A model generated the notes under the pieces. It did not search any database, had not been told where the DNA came from, and worked only from the letters and a program-made list of their open reading frames with translations. DNA of 64,000 nucleotides from Mucilaginibacter hurinus (lineage in GTDB: Bacteria; Bacteroidota; Bacteroidia; Sphingobacteriales; Sphingobacteriaceae). Positions 17,806-25,937 of the stretch are shown one piece after another (position 1 is the first letter of the stretch; each line of letters begins with the position of its first letter). The stretch lies in NCBI RefSeq assembly GCF_003324525.1, contig NZ_QGDC01000003.1:124001-188000 (forward strand), read 5' to 3'. The translations under genes and the position numbers were made by a program.

Positions 17806-18435
17806 TCAGATTATTTTGCGCTCATACGCATACTTTAACAACCCCACTACAGTTTGGGTATTGGTTTTACGTAAAATATTTTTTCGATGGGTTTCAACTG
17901 TGCGCTCGCTAATAAACAACTGGTTAGCTATTTGTTTATTGTTCAAATCTTTTTCAATCATCCTGATAATCTCGATCTCCCTGTCGGTAAGGCGGCTTTC
18001 TTCATGTCCCTGCTTAAATGAACGGCTCAGCTGTAGGGTAATATCATAACTAAAATAGCTTTGCCCGGCCGCCAGGCGGTTCAACGCCTCGGAAAGCTCC
18101 TGCTTGCCGGTATTTTTCAATATATAACCTGATACGCCGGCGTCAACCATTTCGGCAATTACCTGACTGTCTCCAAACATTGATAACGCCAGCACCCTGG
18201 TATTAGGGCTCACCTTTCTTACCTGCCGTGTAAGTTCAATGCCGCTCATTGACGGCATACTTACATCAGTGAGTAAAATATCAACCTCGGTGTCTTTCAA
18301 ACTGCCTAAAGCCTGTACCGGGTCATTACTTTCGCCAACTATGGTAAAGCCATTAAAACCATCAATCATTAAACGCAAGCCGTCAATCACCATTTGATGA
18401 TCGTCAACAATAAAAATTCTTTTGGTTTCAGCCAT
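17806..18435 (-). CDS. NarL/FixJ-type response regulator
   Basis: A 209-residue two-domain regulator. The receiver domain (1-120) has acidic residues D11/D12, phosphoacceptor D57 in LLTDVSMP, and the K in YILKNTG. The LuxR-type helix-turn-helix (about 145-205) shows LTDREIEIIRMIEKDLNNKQ and ISERTVETHRKNIL. It lies 11 bases after the stop of the TPR histidine kinase gene, so the two form a cognate pair. The DNA targets are unknown; the nearest candidates are the flanking lipoprotein and esterase genes. Confidence 0.93.
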   Translation of the reverse strand: MAETKRIFIVDDHQMVIDGLRLMIDGFNGFTIVGESNDPVQALGSLKDTEVDILLTDVSMPSMSGIELTRQVRKVSPNTRVLALSMFGDSQVIAEMVDAGVSGYILKNTGKQELSEALNRLAAGQSYFSYDITLQLSRSFKQGHEESRLTDREIEIIRMIEKDLNNKQIANQLFISERTVETHRKNILRKTNTQTVVGLLKYAYERKII

Positions 18436-18446
18436 ATCAATAGTGT

Positions 18447-20408
18447 TTAAGTTAACGGAACATGTATTGCCACCAGGGTGCCTTTACCCGGTGCTGATGA
18501 TATATCTACCGTTCCTTTCAAATACTCAATTCTCGTAGTGATATTTTTCAATCCTATACCTTCAAATTTCTCTTTATCAGAGGTATCAAACCCCCTCCCG
18601 TTGTCTTCAATAGTTACCGCAATCTCATTATCCTCATTAACCAGTTGTATATCCAGCATCGTCGCCCTGGCATGCTTAATCACATTATTTACGCACTCCT
18701 GTATAACGCGGTAAAGTACTATCTCTACGTCACTGTCAAGCCTATCATTCAGGCCGGCCGTTTCTACCGCCACTCTTAATTTTTGAGCATCTATCTTGTT
18801 AACAAAGTCTTTTACTGCGCTTACAAGTCCCATCTTCAGCAATACGTTGGGCATCATCTGGTGTGCAATACCGCGTACTTCCACACAACTCTCATCAACC
18901 AGGGCCAGGGTTTTTTCGGCCAGCGTCTGCTCTCTTGCCGAACTAAATTCCATGCGCTCAAATAAGCCGGCCATATTCATTTTAACAGCCGAAAAAAGCT
19001 GCCCCACTCCATCATGCAAGTCGCTGGCTATACGCTTACGCTCGCGCTCTTCGGCTTCAATAATTCCTTTTGCGGCAATATCCTGCTGGCGTATTACCTC
19101 TGCTTGCAGGCGGGCATCCTGTTTTAATTTATAGCGATTATAAAACAGTGCGCCAAACGCAAGCGCTATTATAAACAAACCGCCAATTATGGCTATGGTA
19201 GTATTGCGCTCGTTTATTTTCAATTGCTGCACTTTAGCCTGTTCGCGTAATAACTTTATGCGCTGTTCACGTTTTGATGTTTCGTATTTAACCTGCAGCT
19301 CATTCATCTGGTCGGCCGTTTTCCGGGTAAAAAGGCTGTCTTTCAGCTTTTGCGATTGCTGCATATACGTCAACGCGTCTTTATAAGTGTTTTGGCCCTC
19401 ATTAAGTACCGCTGCCAAATTGTAGGCTTCTTGCAGGTAGTTTTTCGCATTCAACTTTTTAAACAGGGCTATTGCTTTGTCTAAATGATCTTTTGCTTCA
19501 GGGTATTTTTCCTCTTCAATATATATCTGTGCCATATTTTTATAGCACGACCCTATACCCATTTCATCCTTCAATTCCTTGCGTATAGCCAGCGATTTTT
19601 TGTTAAATTCCAGGGCTTTCGCATATTCTTTCTTCTTTTGGAAAGCTACGCCCATAGTATTGTAAATGGTTGCCTCCTCGCTCAAATCATTTATTTCCTT
19701 ATAAAACTTTATTTCTTTGTAACCCAACTTAATAGTTTCGTCGTACTGCCTGGTTTGAATGTAGTAGGCCATAATGTTACCCAGTGCGTTTCCTTCCAGC
19801 ATTTTTTGGCCAAGTTTTTTTGCCAGCGCTGCTGAATGAAAAAGGTATTTTTTTGCATCGGCAGGCTTATTACTATCCAAATAAAATTTACCTATGTTAT
19901 TCAGCAATGTAGCTTCCTTTGCCTCGTCGCCTAATTCTGAGTAGATATGCAAGGCCTCCATCATGTATTGTATCGCCCTATCCAACTTACCCAAGTGTTT
20001 ATATATCACACCAAGGTTTGAAAGAGAGCCGGCCATTTTATCTTTGAGGCCAAGTTTCTTGCGCAAATCGTACGATTTTTGGTGATTTGTAAGTGCATCC
20101 TGCAGATTATTGGCACGCGTGTGCACAATGCCAATATCACTGTAAGCAAGCGCTATAGCAGTATCATTCTTCATTTTTTGTGCAAGATCCAGTTCACGGT
20201 TGCCATAATCAAGCGCTTTATCAAACGATATAAAACTGTAATTCCAGCACAGATCGCCAATTAAACGCAACCGTTCACTATCAGACTTTGCTTCAGCAAG
20301 TTGCTCTTCAAGCGCGGCTATTTTGGATTTGTCTTGCGCAACGGCAATAAAAGGACACGCGAGCACAAAAGCAAGCACTGTAAATATTTGCACAACTCCC
20401 TTTTTCAA
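18447..20408 (-). CDS. TPR-containing histidine kinase (HisKA_3/NarX-like)
   Basis: A 653-residue sensor. Residues 1-24 are a signal peptide (VVQIFTVLAFVLACPFIAVA), about 30-370 a periplasmic array of tetratricopeptide repeats (ALTNHQKSYDLRKKLG, AIQYMMEALHIYSELG and others), about 403-425 a membrane helix, then a coiled coil. The dimerisation domain has RIASDLHDGVGQ (phosphoacceptor H465), and the ATPase domain has N, G1 and G2 boxes (CVNNVIKHA, IEDNGRGFD, GIGLKNI). The start is TTG; no ATG gives a complete signal peptide. It pairs with the LuxR-type regulator downstream. This architecture is common in Bacteroidota, with unknown ligands. Confidence 0.93.
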   Translation of the reverse strand: MKKGVVQIFTVLAFVLACPFIAVAQDKSKIAALEEQLAEAKSDSERLRLIGDLCWNYSFISFDKALDYGNRELDLAQKMKNDTAIALAYSDIGIVHTRANNLQDALTNHQKSYDLRKKLGLKDKMAGSLSNLGVIYKHLGKLDRAIQYMMEALHIYSELGDEAKEATLLNNIGKFYLDSNKPADAKKYLFHSAALAKKLGQKMLEGNALGNIMAYYIQTRQYDETIKLGYKEIKFYKEINDLSEEATIYNTMGVAFQKKKEYAKALEFNKKSLAIRKELKDEMGIGSCYKNMAQIYIEEEKYPEAKDHLDKAIALFKKLNAKNYLQEAYNLAAVLNEGQNTYKDALTYMQQSQKLKDSLFTRKTADQMNELQVKYETSKREQRIKLLREQAKVQQLKINERNTTIAIIGGLFIIALAFGALFYNRYKLKQDARLQAEVIRQQDIAAKGIIEAEERERKRIASDLHDGVGQLFSAVKMNMAGLFERMEFSSAREQTLAEKTLALVDESCVEVRGIAHQMMPNVLLKMGLVSAVKDFVNKIDAQKLRVAVETAGLNDRLDSDVEIVLYRVIQECVNNVIKHARATMLDIQLVNEDNEIAVTIEDNGRGFDTSDKEKFEGIGLKNITTRIEYLKGTVDISSAPGKGTLVAIHVPLT

Positions 20409-20642
20409 CGCTTGGGTTATAATAACAATTTAATCAGGTTTATATAGAAATTAGCATCCTTAAAACTTCAAAGAATATCTTAAGTTTACAAAAAGAGGTC
20501 AGCCAAATATTGAGTTAATATACACCAATTGTTCTTATAAAAAATAACAATTTCAAAATATTACACCTTATCTTACCGTTTAAGTAAATATTACTTTTTA
20601 GCATACAGTTCAGTACAAAATATTATTCAACAATTAATACCC

Positions 20643-21437
20643 ATGATCAATAAGTTTATCTGCCTGCTGGTGCTTATCGCCATTTTCTCTTCGTCCGCTA
20701 TCCATGCGCAGGACAGAACGTTATATACCGAAGGGCGGTATGCCTCAAAAAACGATACTTTACCCTACAGGGTGTTGTTCCCGGTTCAATTTAATCCAAA
20801 GCAAAAGTACCCTGTAGTTTTTGTGCTGCACGGGCGTGGAGAATGTGGTAATGATAACAAAAAGCAACTAACCCACGGTGCCGACCTGTTTTTGAACACA
20901 GAAGTACGCCAGAATTACCAGGCGATAGTGATATTTCCCCAATGCCCAACAGATAGTTTTTGGTCAAACGTTAAAATAGAAACTGATTCTGTTACCGGCA
21001 ACCGCAAGTTTTTATTTCAAACCGATGGTGAGCCAACCAAGGCTATGAAAGCCCTGCTGGGCCTCACAAACGAATGGATGAAGAAGCCTTACGTGAATAA
21101 AAAACAGGTATATGTGGGCGGTTTGTCAATGGGTGGTATGGGGACGTTTGAGTTGATTGGACGTAAGCCAAAAATGTTTGCGGCGGCGTTCCCTATTTGC
21201 GGGGGCGACAATACACTAAACGCCAAAAAATATGCTAAAAAGGTACCATTGTGGATATTTCACGGTGCAAAAGACAATGTGGTACCGGCCGACCACTCTA
21301 TTGTGATGGTTGAAGCACTAAAAGAAGCAGGCGGCGAACCCAAATTTAGCCTTTACCCCGATGCCATGCACGACAGTTGGCTAAATGCCTTTGCCGAACC
21401 GGAATTGCTGCCATGGCTATTTTCGCACAAAAAGTAA
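20643..21437 (+). CDS. Secreted alpha/beta-hydrolase, esterase/PHB-depolymerase-like
   Basis: A 264-residue protein with a signal peptide (residues 1-22, ending SAIHAQ). The fold shows VVFVLHGRGECGND (oxyanion strand), the nucleophile serine in VGGLSMGGMGTFEL, an aspartate in FHGAKDNVVP and the histidine in DAMHDSW. This triad and the GECG motif resemble CE1-like feruloyl/acetyl esterases and the prolyl-oligopeptidase-like carboxylesterases found with polysaccharide degradation. The substrate cannot be told. It is divergent from the TPR kinase gene with 234 bases between. Confidence 0.85.
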   Translation: MINKFICLLVLIAIFSSSAIHAQDRTLYTEGRYASKNDTLPYRVLFPVQFNPKQKYPVVFVLHGRGECGNDNKKQLTHGADLFLNTEVRQNYQAIVIFPQCPTDSFWSNVKIETDSVTGNRKFLFQTDGEPTKAMKALLGLTNEWMKKPYVNKKQVYVGGLSMGGMGTFELIGRKPKMFAAAFPICGGDNTLNAKKYAKKVPLWIFHGAKDNVVPADHSIVMVEALKEAGGEPKFSLYPDAMHDSWLNAFAEPELLPWLFSHKK

Positions 21438-21514
21438 TATGTACAGATTTTGTCTTGAAAGAAGTCCAAATTACTCGCAAGGTTTTTGGAATGTCCTCTT
21501 TGTATAAATCCATG

Positions 21515-21898
21515 CTAGTTAAGGGCGGACACAAGCCACCAGGTATTGCCGAAAGCGTCTTTAATTCCGCCGCTGCGCCCGTACGACTGGTTTGACGGCT
21601 CCATAATACTTGTGGCGCCTGCCTGCAGGGCCTTATTATAAGTTTCGTCGGCATTGGCTACGTTAATGTACAGCCCGGCAGTTTGCACACTAAAAACATC
21701 GGTAGTATTGGCAAACATGATTGTGCTGCCACCAATATTTACCTCGCAGTGCATCAGGCGACCGTTGTCGTCAAGGCTACGCATCTGCTCGGCAGCACCG
21801 AAAACGCTTTGCGTGAAGACAAAAAAATCTTCGGCATTTTCCAAAATAAGGTATGGCATTACCGTTTGGTAGTTAGGTGGTATTTGCAGGTTATCCAT
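21515..21898 (-). CDS. VOC (glyoxalase/PhnB-like) family protein
   Basis: A 127-residue single-subunit VOC protein: two beta-alpha-beta-beta-beta modules with MPYLILENAEDFFVFTQSVF, HCEVNIGGSTIMFA and DAFGNTWWLVS. The PhnB-like subgroup often has no known substrate; glyoxalase activity should not be assumed. It converges on the esterase gene. Confidence 0.85.
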   Translation of the reverse strand: MDNLQIPPNYQTVMPYLILENAEDFFVFTQSVFGAAEQMRSLDDNGRLMHCEVNIGGSTIMFANTTDVFSVQTAGLYINVANADETYNKALQAGATSIMEPSNQSYGRSGGIKDAFGNTWWLVSALN

Positions 21899-22111
21899 AA
21901 TGTGGTTGTTTTGTGGTTAACATAAATTTATGGAAATTGTATGAATTGGTATTACTGATATTGATTTTTTTTTGCCCGGCATAGCAAAACGCAGTCAACA
22001 TTTTAGATATAATTGTTTAGCGCAACCAGCCGGCAAAGCTGACTGCCGAAGAAGCTAAATTAAACCTATCCAATAATTATAAGGTAAGTGACAACTTAAT
22101 GGCTATGGCAA

Positions 22112-23269
22112 TTATTTATACTGTTTAAAAGCCATTATCACTATATCTTTACCCTCATCGCCTGATTTACTGTTAAGGGTAATCTTGCCGGCGACAGTGT
22201 TAAATTCTGCGGCATAGCTGATAGAGCCGCTTACATAAATATAATCAGCATTTGCACTTAAGGCTATACATTTCGGATCGGCAAAACCGCCTAACCTGGC
22301 CCATATAAAGTTACCGTTCGCATCCAATTTTTGTACAAACATATCATATATATATCCATAACCGTATCCCGGAGCGGGCCCTGTTTCTCCGTTGAGTTCA
22401 TACTTTCCTTGTCCCGGATCAAAATCGCCCGGTCCCCAAATAGTCCCTGTCAGGTAAATATTACCGGCGAAATCAAATGTAATGGCGGTTGTATTTCCGC
22501 CTGTTTTTTTCTCTAACAGCAGGTTGCCGCTCTTATCATATTTTTTTAGTATCCCATTAGAAAAATTAAAGATATTACCATATCTGTCAAGGTGCAAATA
22601 TTGCAATGGATCTATCCACTTCTTCCACAAAAGTGCGCCGTTTGTAGTATATTTATAAAGCTCATTCCAATAATGTATAACAATATTATTATCAACGTCT
22701 ACCAGTATATTACGTGGATTATTAGCCGCGCCATACCTGTTGCCCAGGCTTACTTTCTTAAGCAACTGGCCTGCATCATTATATTTAAAAACCGTTAATT
22801 TTACGGTACCGAAGCCGTGTTGGCCCGGGTCGCCTTCATACCCCAATTCGTAAATATTGCCATCTTTATCACGAGCGAATAATTCTTTGCCTGTTGCGGC
22901 TCCATAAGAGTTTGCATCCTGAAAGATGCCTGTTGAGCTGAATTTTTGCCGGAATATGGCAGTAGCTCCCGCAGGTGCTGTTAAACTCTTTACCCCCCCG
23001 CCCGGATTAAAGTCTACAGTTTGTTGGAAAGTACCGAATACCGTAACATTTCCGGCCGCATCAATTGCAATTTTTCTCCCTTCGTCTTCCCCCATGCCGC
23101 CAACGCCTTTAACCAATAGTAATTGCGGAGGGATAGTTGCCGCCATGGGTATTTTGTTGCCACCGTTCAAATCATTAAAAGCCGCTGCTGGCCGTGCAGG
23201 AATATCTTTTTTGCATGATGCCAATGCACATGCAACACTTGCTATAAGAGGGATTAATTTGAATCTCAT
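22112..23269 (-). CDS. Lipoprotein with beta-propeller-type repeats
   Basis: A 385-residue protein with lipobox ACALASCKKD (residues 14-23). The mature part repeats short units of the form GNVTVFGTFQQTVDFNPGGG, NIYLTGTIWGPGDFDPGQG and DYIYVSGSISYAAEFN, spaced through the sequence, which is the pattern of SBBP/NHL-like propellers. Repeated DFNPG/DFDPG elements suggest calcium or sugar contacts, but that is a guess. No known family assigned. It is transcribed alone, with 207 bases to the divergent YkuK-like gene. Confidence 0.7.
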   Translation of the reverse strand: MRFKLIPLIASVACALASCKKDIPARPAAAFNDLNGGNKIPMAATIPPQLLLVKGVGGMGEDEGRKIAIDAAGNVTVFGTFQQTVDFNPGGGVKSLTAPAGATAIFRQKFSSTGIFQDANSYGAATGKELFARDKDGNIYELGYEGDPGQHGFGTVKLTVFKYNDAGQLLKKVSLGNRYGAANNPRNILVDVDNNIVIHYWNELYKYTTNGALLWKKWIDPLQYLHLDRYGNIFNFSNGILKKYDKSGNLLLEKKTGGNTTAITFDFAGNIYLTGTIWGPGDFDPGQGKYELNGETGPAPGYGYGYIYDMFVQKLDANGNFIWARLGGFADPKCIALSANADYIYVSGSISYAAEFNTVAGKITLNSKSGDEGKDIVIMAFKQYK

Positions 23270-23476
23270 AACGAAATAGGATTTAGGTTAATTGACGGAC
23301 AATATATGAAATAGAGTTAGATAACGGATCAACAAATTTTAATATGCAACTTGTTGACAATCATGCAAATGTTAACAAATAAATAATATAGGCGTGATGC
23401 TATTGTGAATAGTTATCGCTTATTTTTATAAACCTGTTATTTAAGGTCGAATATTTTTAACCTAAAACGTTTTTAT

Positions 23477-23950
23477 ATGACCTGGAAAAAATTCAGCGGC
23501 GAAATAATCCAAACGCCTATTCTTGAAGAAGTGGAAGCTGCCATTGAGCGCGAAACTTTGTTGGGTAACAAGTTAAAAGTATGCATTGGTACCGATTCGC
23601 AGGTAAAAGGCACCGTAATCGATTTTGCCACGGTAATTGTTTTTTTGCGCGAACAGCACGGCGGATTTATGTTTATTCACCAGGAGCGCAGCGCTATTAA
23701 GATGGGCATAAAAGAGCGGATGCTTACCGAGGTGCAAAAATCAATTGATACTGCTTATCGCCTGTGCGACCTACTCGACCTGTATGACGTTGACCTGGAA
23801 GTGCATGCCGACATAAATACCAACCCTATGTTTAAAAGCAACCAGGCCCTGCATGACGCTATGGGCTATATTTTGAGCATGGGGTTTGTGTTTAAAGCCA
23901 AGCCTGAAGCTTTTGCCAGTTCGTACTGCGCTAATAAAATGGTGCAGTAG
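23477..23950 (+). CDS. YkuK-like RNase H-fold protein (DUF458)
   Basis: A 157-residue protein of the DUF458 family. KVCIGTDSQVKGTVIDFATV gives the first RNase H-like strand with its aspartate; further conserved acids are in DVDLEVHADINT. A ribonuclease H-like fold is predicted for the family, but no activity is proven. Single gene. Confidence 0.85.
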   Translation: MTWKKFSGEIIQTPILEEVEAAIERETLLGNKLKVCIGTDSQVKGTVIDFATVIVFLREQHGGFMFIHQERSAIKMGIKERMLTEVQKSIDTAYRLCDLLDLYDVDLEVHADINTNPMFKSNQALHDAMGYILSMGFVFKAKPEAFASSYCANKMVQ

Positions 23951-24060
23951 ACGGTAATTAAGGATAAGTTGTTATAGATTTCAGGTATATAGTCACTGTT
24001 TCCATACACTACACCCGGCACGTTTACTGAACTATTCTGTATTTTGCGCGTTATACACTC

Positions 24061-24531
24061 GTGAAAACATACACACTTAAATGGGAGCAGAGCATCCCTA
24101 TCACTCTTGAGGAAGCGTGGGACTTCTTTTCATCACCCATCAACCTGGCCAAGATAACGCCCGGAGGAATGGGATTTAAAATCACATCAGATTATACGGA
24201 GCAAACCCAAATGTATGAGGGGATGCTTATCACTTATAAAATAGCACCGCTTTTTGGTATAAAGATGAACTGGATGACAGAAATAACGCACATCCACCCT
24301 CAAAAGGAATACTTTATTGATGAGCAGCGCTTTGGTCCTTACGCGATGTGGCACCACGAACATCATTTTAAACCTATTAAGGGCGGCACCAAAATGACTG
24401 ACATACTTACCTATGCTATACCCTACGGCGCAGTAGGCACACTAGCTAACCGGCTGCTGGTACAAAAAAAAGTAAAACATATTTTTAGTTACCGCGAAAA
24501 AGCGATAACTGAAAGATTTGGCAAACTATAA
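24061..24531 (+). CDS. SRPBCC-family ligand-binding protein
   Basis: A 156-residue START-like protein starting at GTG. It shows WEQSIPITLEEAWDFFSSP, ITPGGMGFKITSD and a late ILTYAIPYGAVGTLANRLLV helix. Bacteroidota homologues are often encoded next to TIGR01777 epimerases and DUF393 proteins, both present at the left end of this window but 23 kb away. Ligand unknown. Its stop is immediately adjacent to the stop of the convergent acyltransferase gene, with no space for a terminator. Confidence 0.85.
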   Translation: MKTYTLKWEQSIPITLEEAWDFFSSPINLAKITPGGMGFKITSDYTEQTQMYEGMLITYKIAPLFGIKMNWMTEITHIHPQKEYFIDEQRFGPYAMWHHEHHFKPIKGGTKMTDILTYAIPYGAVGTLANRLLVQKKVKHIFSYREKAITERFGKL

Positions 24532-25761
24532 TTACTTAATCAGTTCGGCCTTATTCTCGGGATTCTTTTTCGGATTTTTAATCAGGAAGTCGCTTTTTCG
24601 TATGTAATGGTTTAACGGCTCTTCAATCAGCTTAAATAAAGCGATAGATACGAGGTTAAGTATAATGAATGCATACGTCATGTTCAACCATTCAAACTGA
24701 AAGGGTGATATCCAGTCCTTTTGCCATTGGTCATACAGCCCAAATACGTAGTCATTGCCTTTCTCAAACCAGCCATGTAACAGCAGGTACATCCAGCCCA
24801 GGTGTATAAGGTAAAATATGTACGAGCTTTTGCCAAGCAGTTCCATGGTTTTGGTGGCAAAAAACTTTTTTAATATGCTGCCCTCTGTGAGTAAGCCATA
24901 AAAGAACCAGGCTATAGCCACCGGCAAAAGATAATTGTTTATAACAATGCCAAAAGGGTTTTGCAGTCCTGTAGGGAAGCCCTTTGGTATAGGCAGTAAC
25001 GACATTGCGTACGCGCAAACAAATATCAGCACAAAACCCAAATAGGTATAAGGCACCTTATTAGTACGGCCGGTACCGCGGCTAAGCACGTACCGGGCCA
25101 GCTGCATCCCTACAAAAAATTCAAAACACCGGCCGAAAAAAGTAAACAGCATTACGAAAGTAAAATTGCCGAAGAAACCAAAAAAGTCTACGTGGCTAAA
25201 TATCAACACCATTAGCGCGGCAAAAGAGGTGATAACCAGCGGCTGAAGCCAGAATTTTTTATGCTTTATGGCAATGTAAAAAGCGAACGGTGCCGAAAAG
25301 TAAAAGCACTCCTCTACTGTTAAGCTCCAACCCTGCGCAACACCCGTATCCCAAAACTCAAAGAAAAATCCGCGTAAAAAGGTAATGTTCATCACCAGCA
25401 TGGCCCAGGGGTTATAACCTTTGGTAACATCTACTTCGCCGGTAATAAAAAAGTAAGCAAATGCGGCAATGGTAAGCAGCGCATACATTGGGTATATACG
25501 GGCCACGCGGTTTTTAAGGTATTGCTTAAACCAATCTTTAGTTAAATGAAAATTATTGTAATAACGATAGGTTATTAAAAAACCCGACAATACAAAGAAA
25601 ATGGTTACCCCAATGTGGAATTCTGAAAACAAACGGTTCACACTTTGAGGAAAAATTTCACCAAAATTGTAATAGTAGTGCGACAGGAATACAAGATAGG
25701 CCGCTAAAGCACGCACGCCCGTAAGCGATGGCACATAGTTTTGTAAGTTAGTTTGTGACAA
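24532..25761 (-). CDS. Membrane acyltransferase (OafA/YrhL family)
   Basis: A 409-residue protein with about ten membrane helices. The N-terminal active-site motif is present: LTGVRALAAYLVFLSHYY and the VLSGFLITYRYY segment, with the key histidine and arginine of acyltransferase family 3. It transfers acetyl or longer acyl groups to extracellular sugars. The gene starts at TTG (25761); no ATG lies upstream in frame. A 61-base two-armed inverted repeat (25768-25828) occupies the sequence just before the start and could control expression. Confidence 0.88.
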   Translation of the reverse strand: MSQTNLQNYVPSLTGVRALAAYLVFLSHYYYNFGEIFPQSVNRLFSEFHIGVTIFFVLSGFLITYRYYNNFHLTKDWFKQYLKNRVARIYPMYALLTIAAFAYFFITGEVDVTKGYNPWAMLVMNITFLRGFFFEFWDTGVAQGWSLTVEECFYFSAPFAFYIAIKHKKFWLQPLVITSFAALMVLIFSHVDFFGFFGNFTFVMLFTFFGRCFEFFVGMQLARYVLSRGTGRTNKVPYTYLGFVLIFVCAYAMSLLPIPKGFPTGLQNPFGIVINNYLLPVAIAWFFYGLLTEGSILKKFFATKTMELLGKSSYIFYLIHLGWMYLLLHGWFEKGNDYVFGLYDQWQKDWISPFQFEWLNMTYAFIILNLVSIALFKLIEEPLNHYIRKSDFLIKNPKKNPENKAELIK

Positions 25762-25767
25762 ATCAGT

Positions 25768-25828
25768 ACTTGGTATAAGTTTAAATCCTTTGTATTTGCC
25801 TAATGGAAATACAAACTCAATACCAAGT
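25768..25828. repeat. Two-armed inverted repeat upstream of the acyltransferase gene
   Basis: Outer arms ACTTGGTAT (25768-25776) and ATACCAAGT (25820-25828); inner arms TTTGTATTT (25789-25797) and AAATACAAA (25807-25815) around a 9-base loop. The two stem halves are separated by unequal unpaired segments (12 and 4 bases). It may be an operator pair or a folded 5' leader. Confidence 0.6.
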
Positions 25829-25937
25829 TAATCTGACAAGCTGTAACATCTACCCGTTTAGTGCTTTCCCTTGGTGCCAGGGGGAATTAGAAATGGGCAT
25901 CCCGGCGACATTAGCAACAAAAGGCTGCGCGCTGCCC

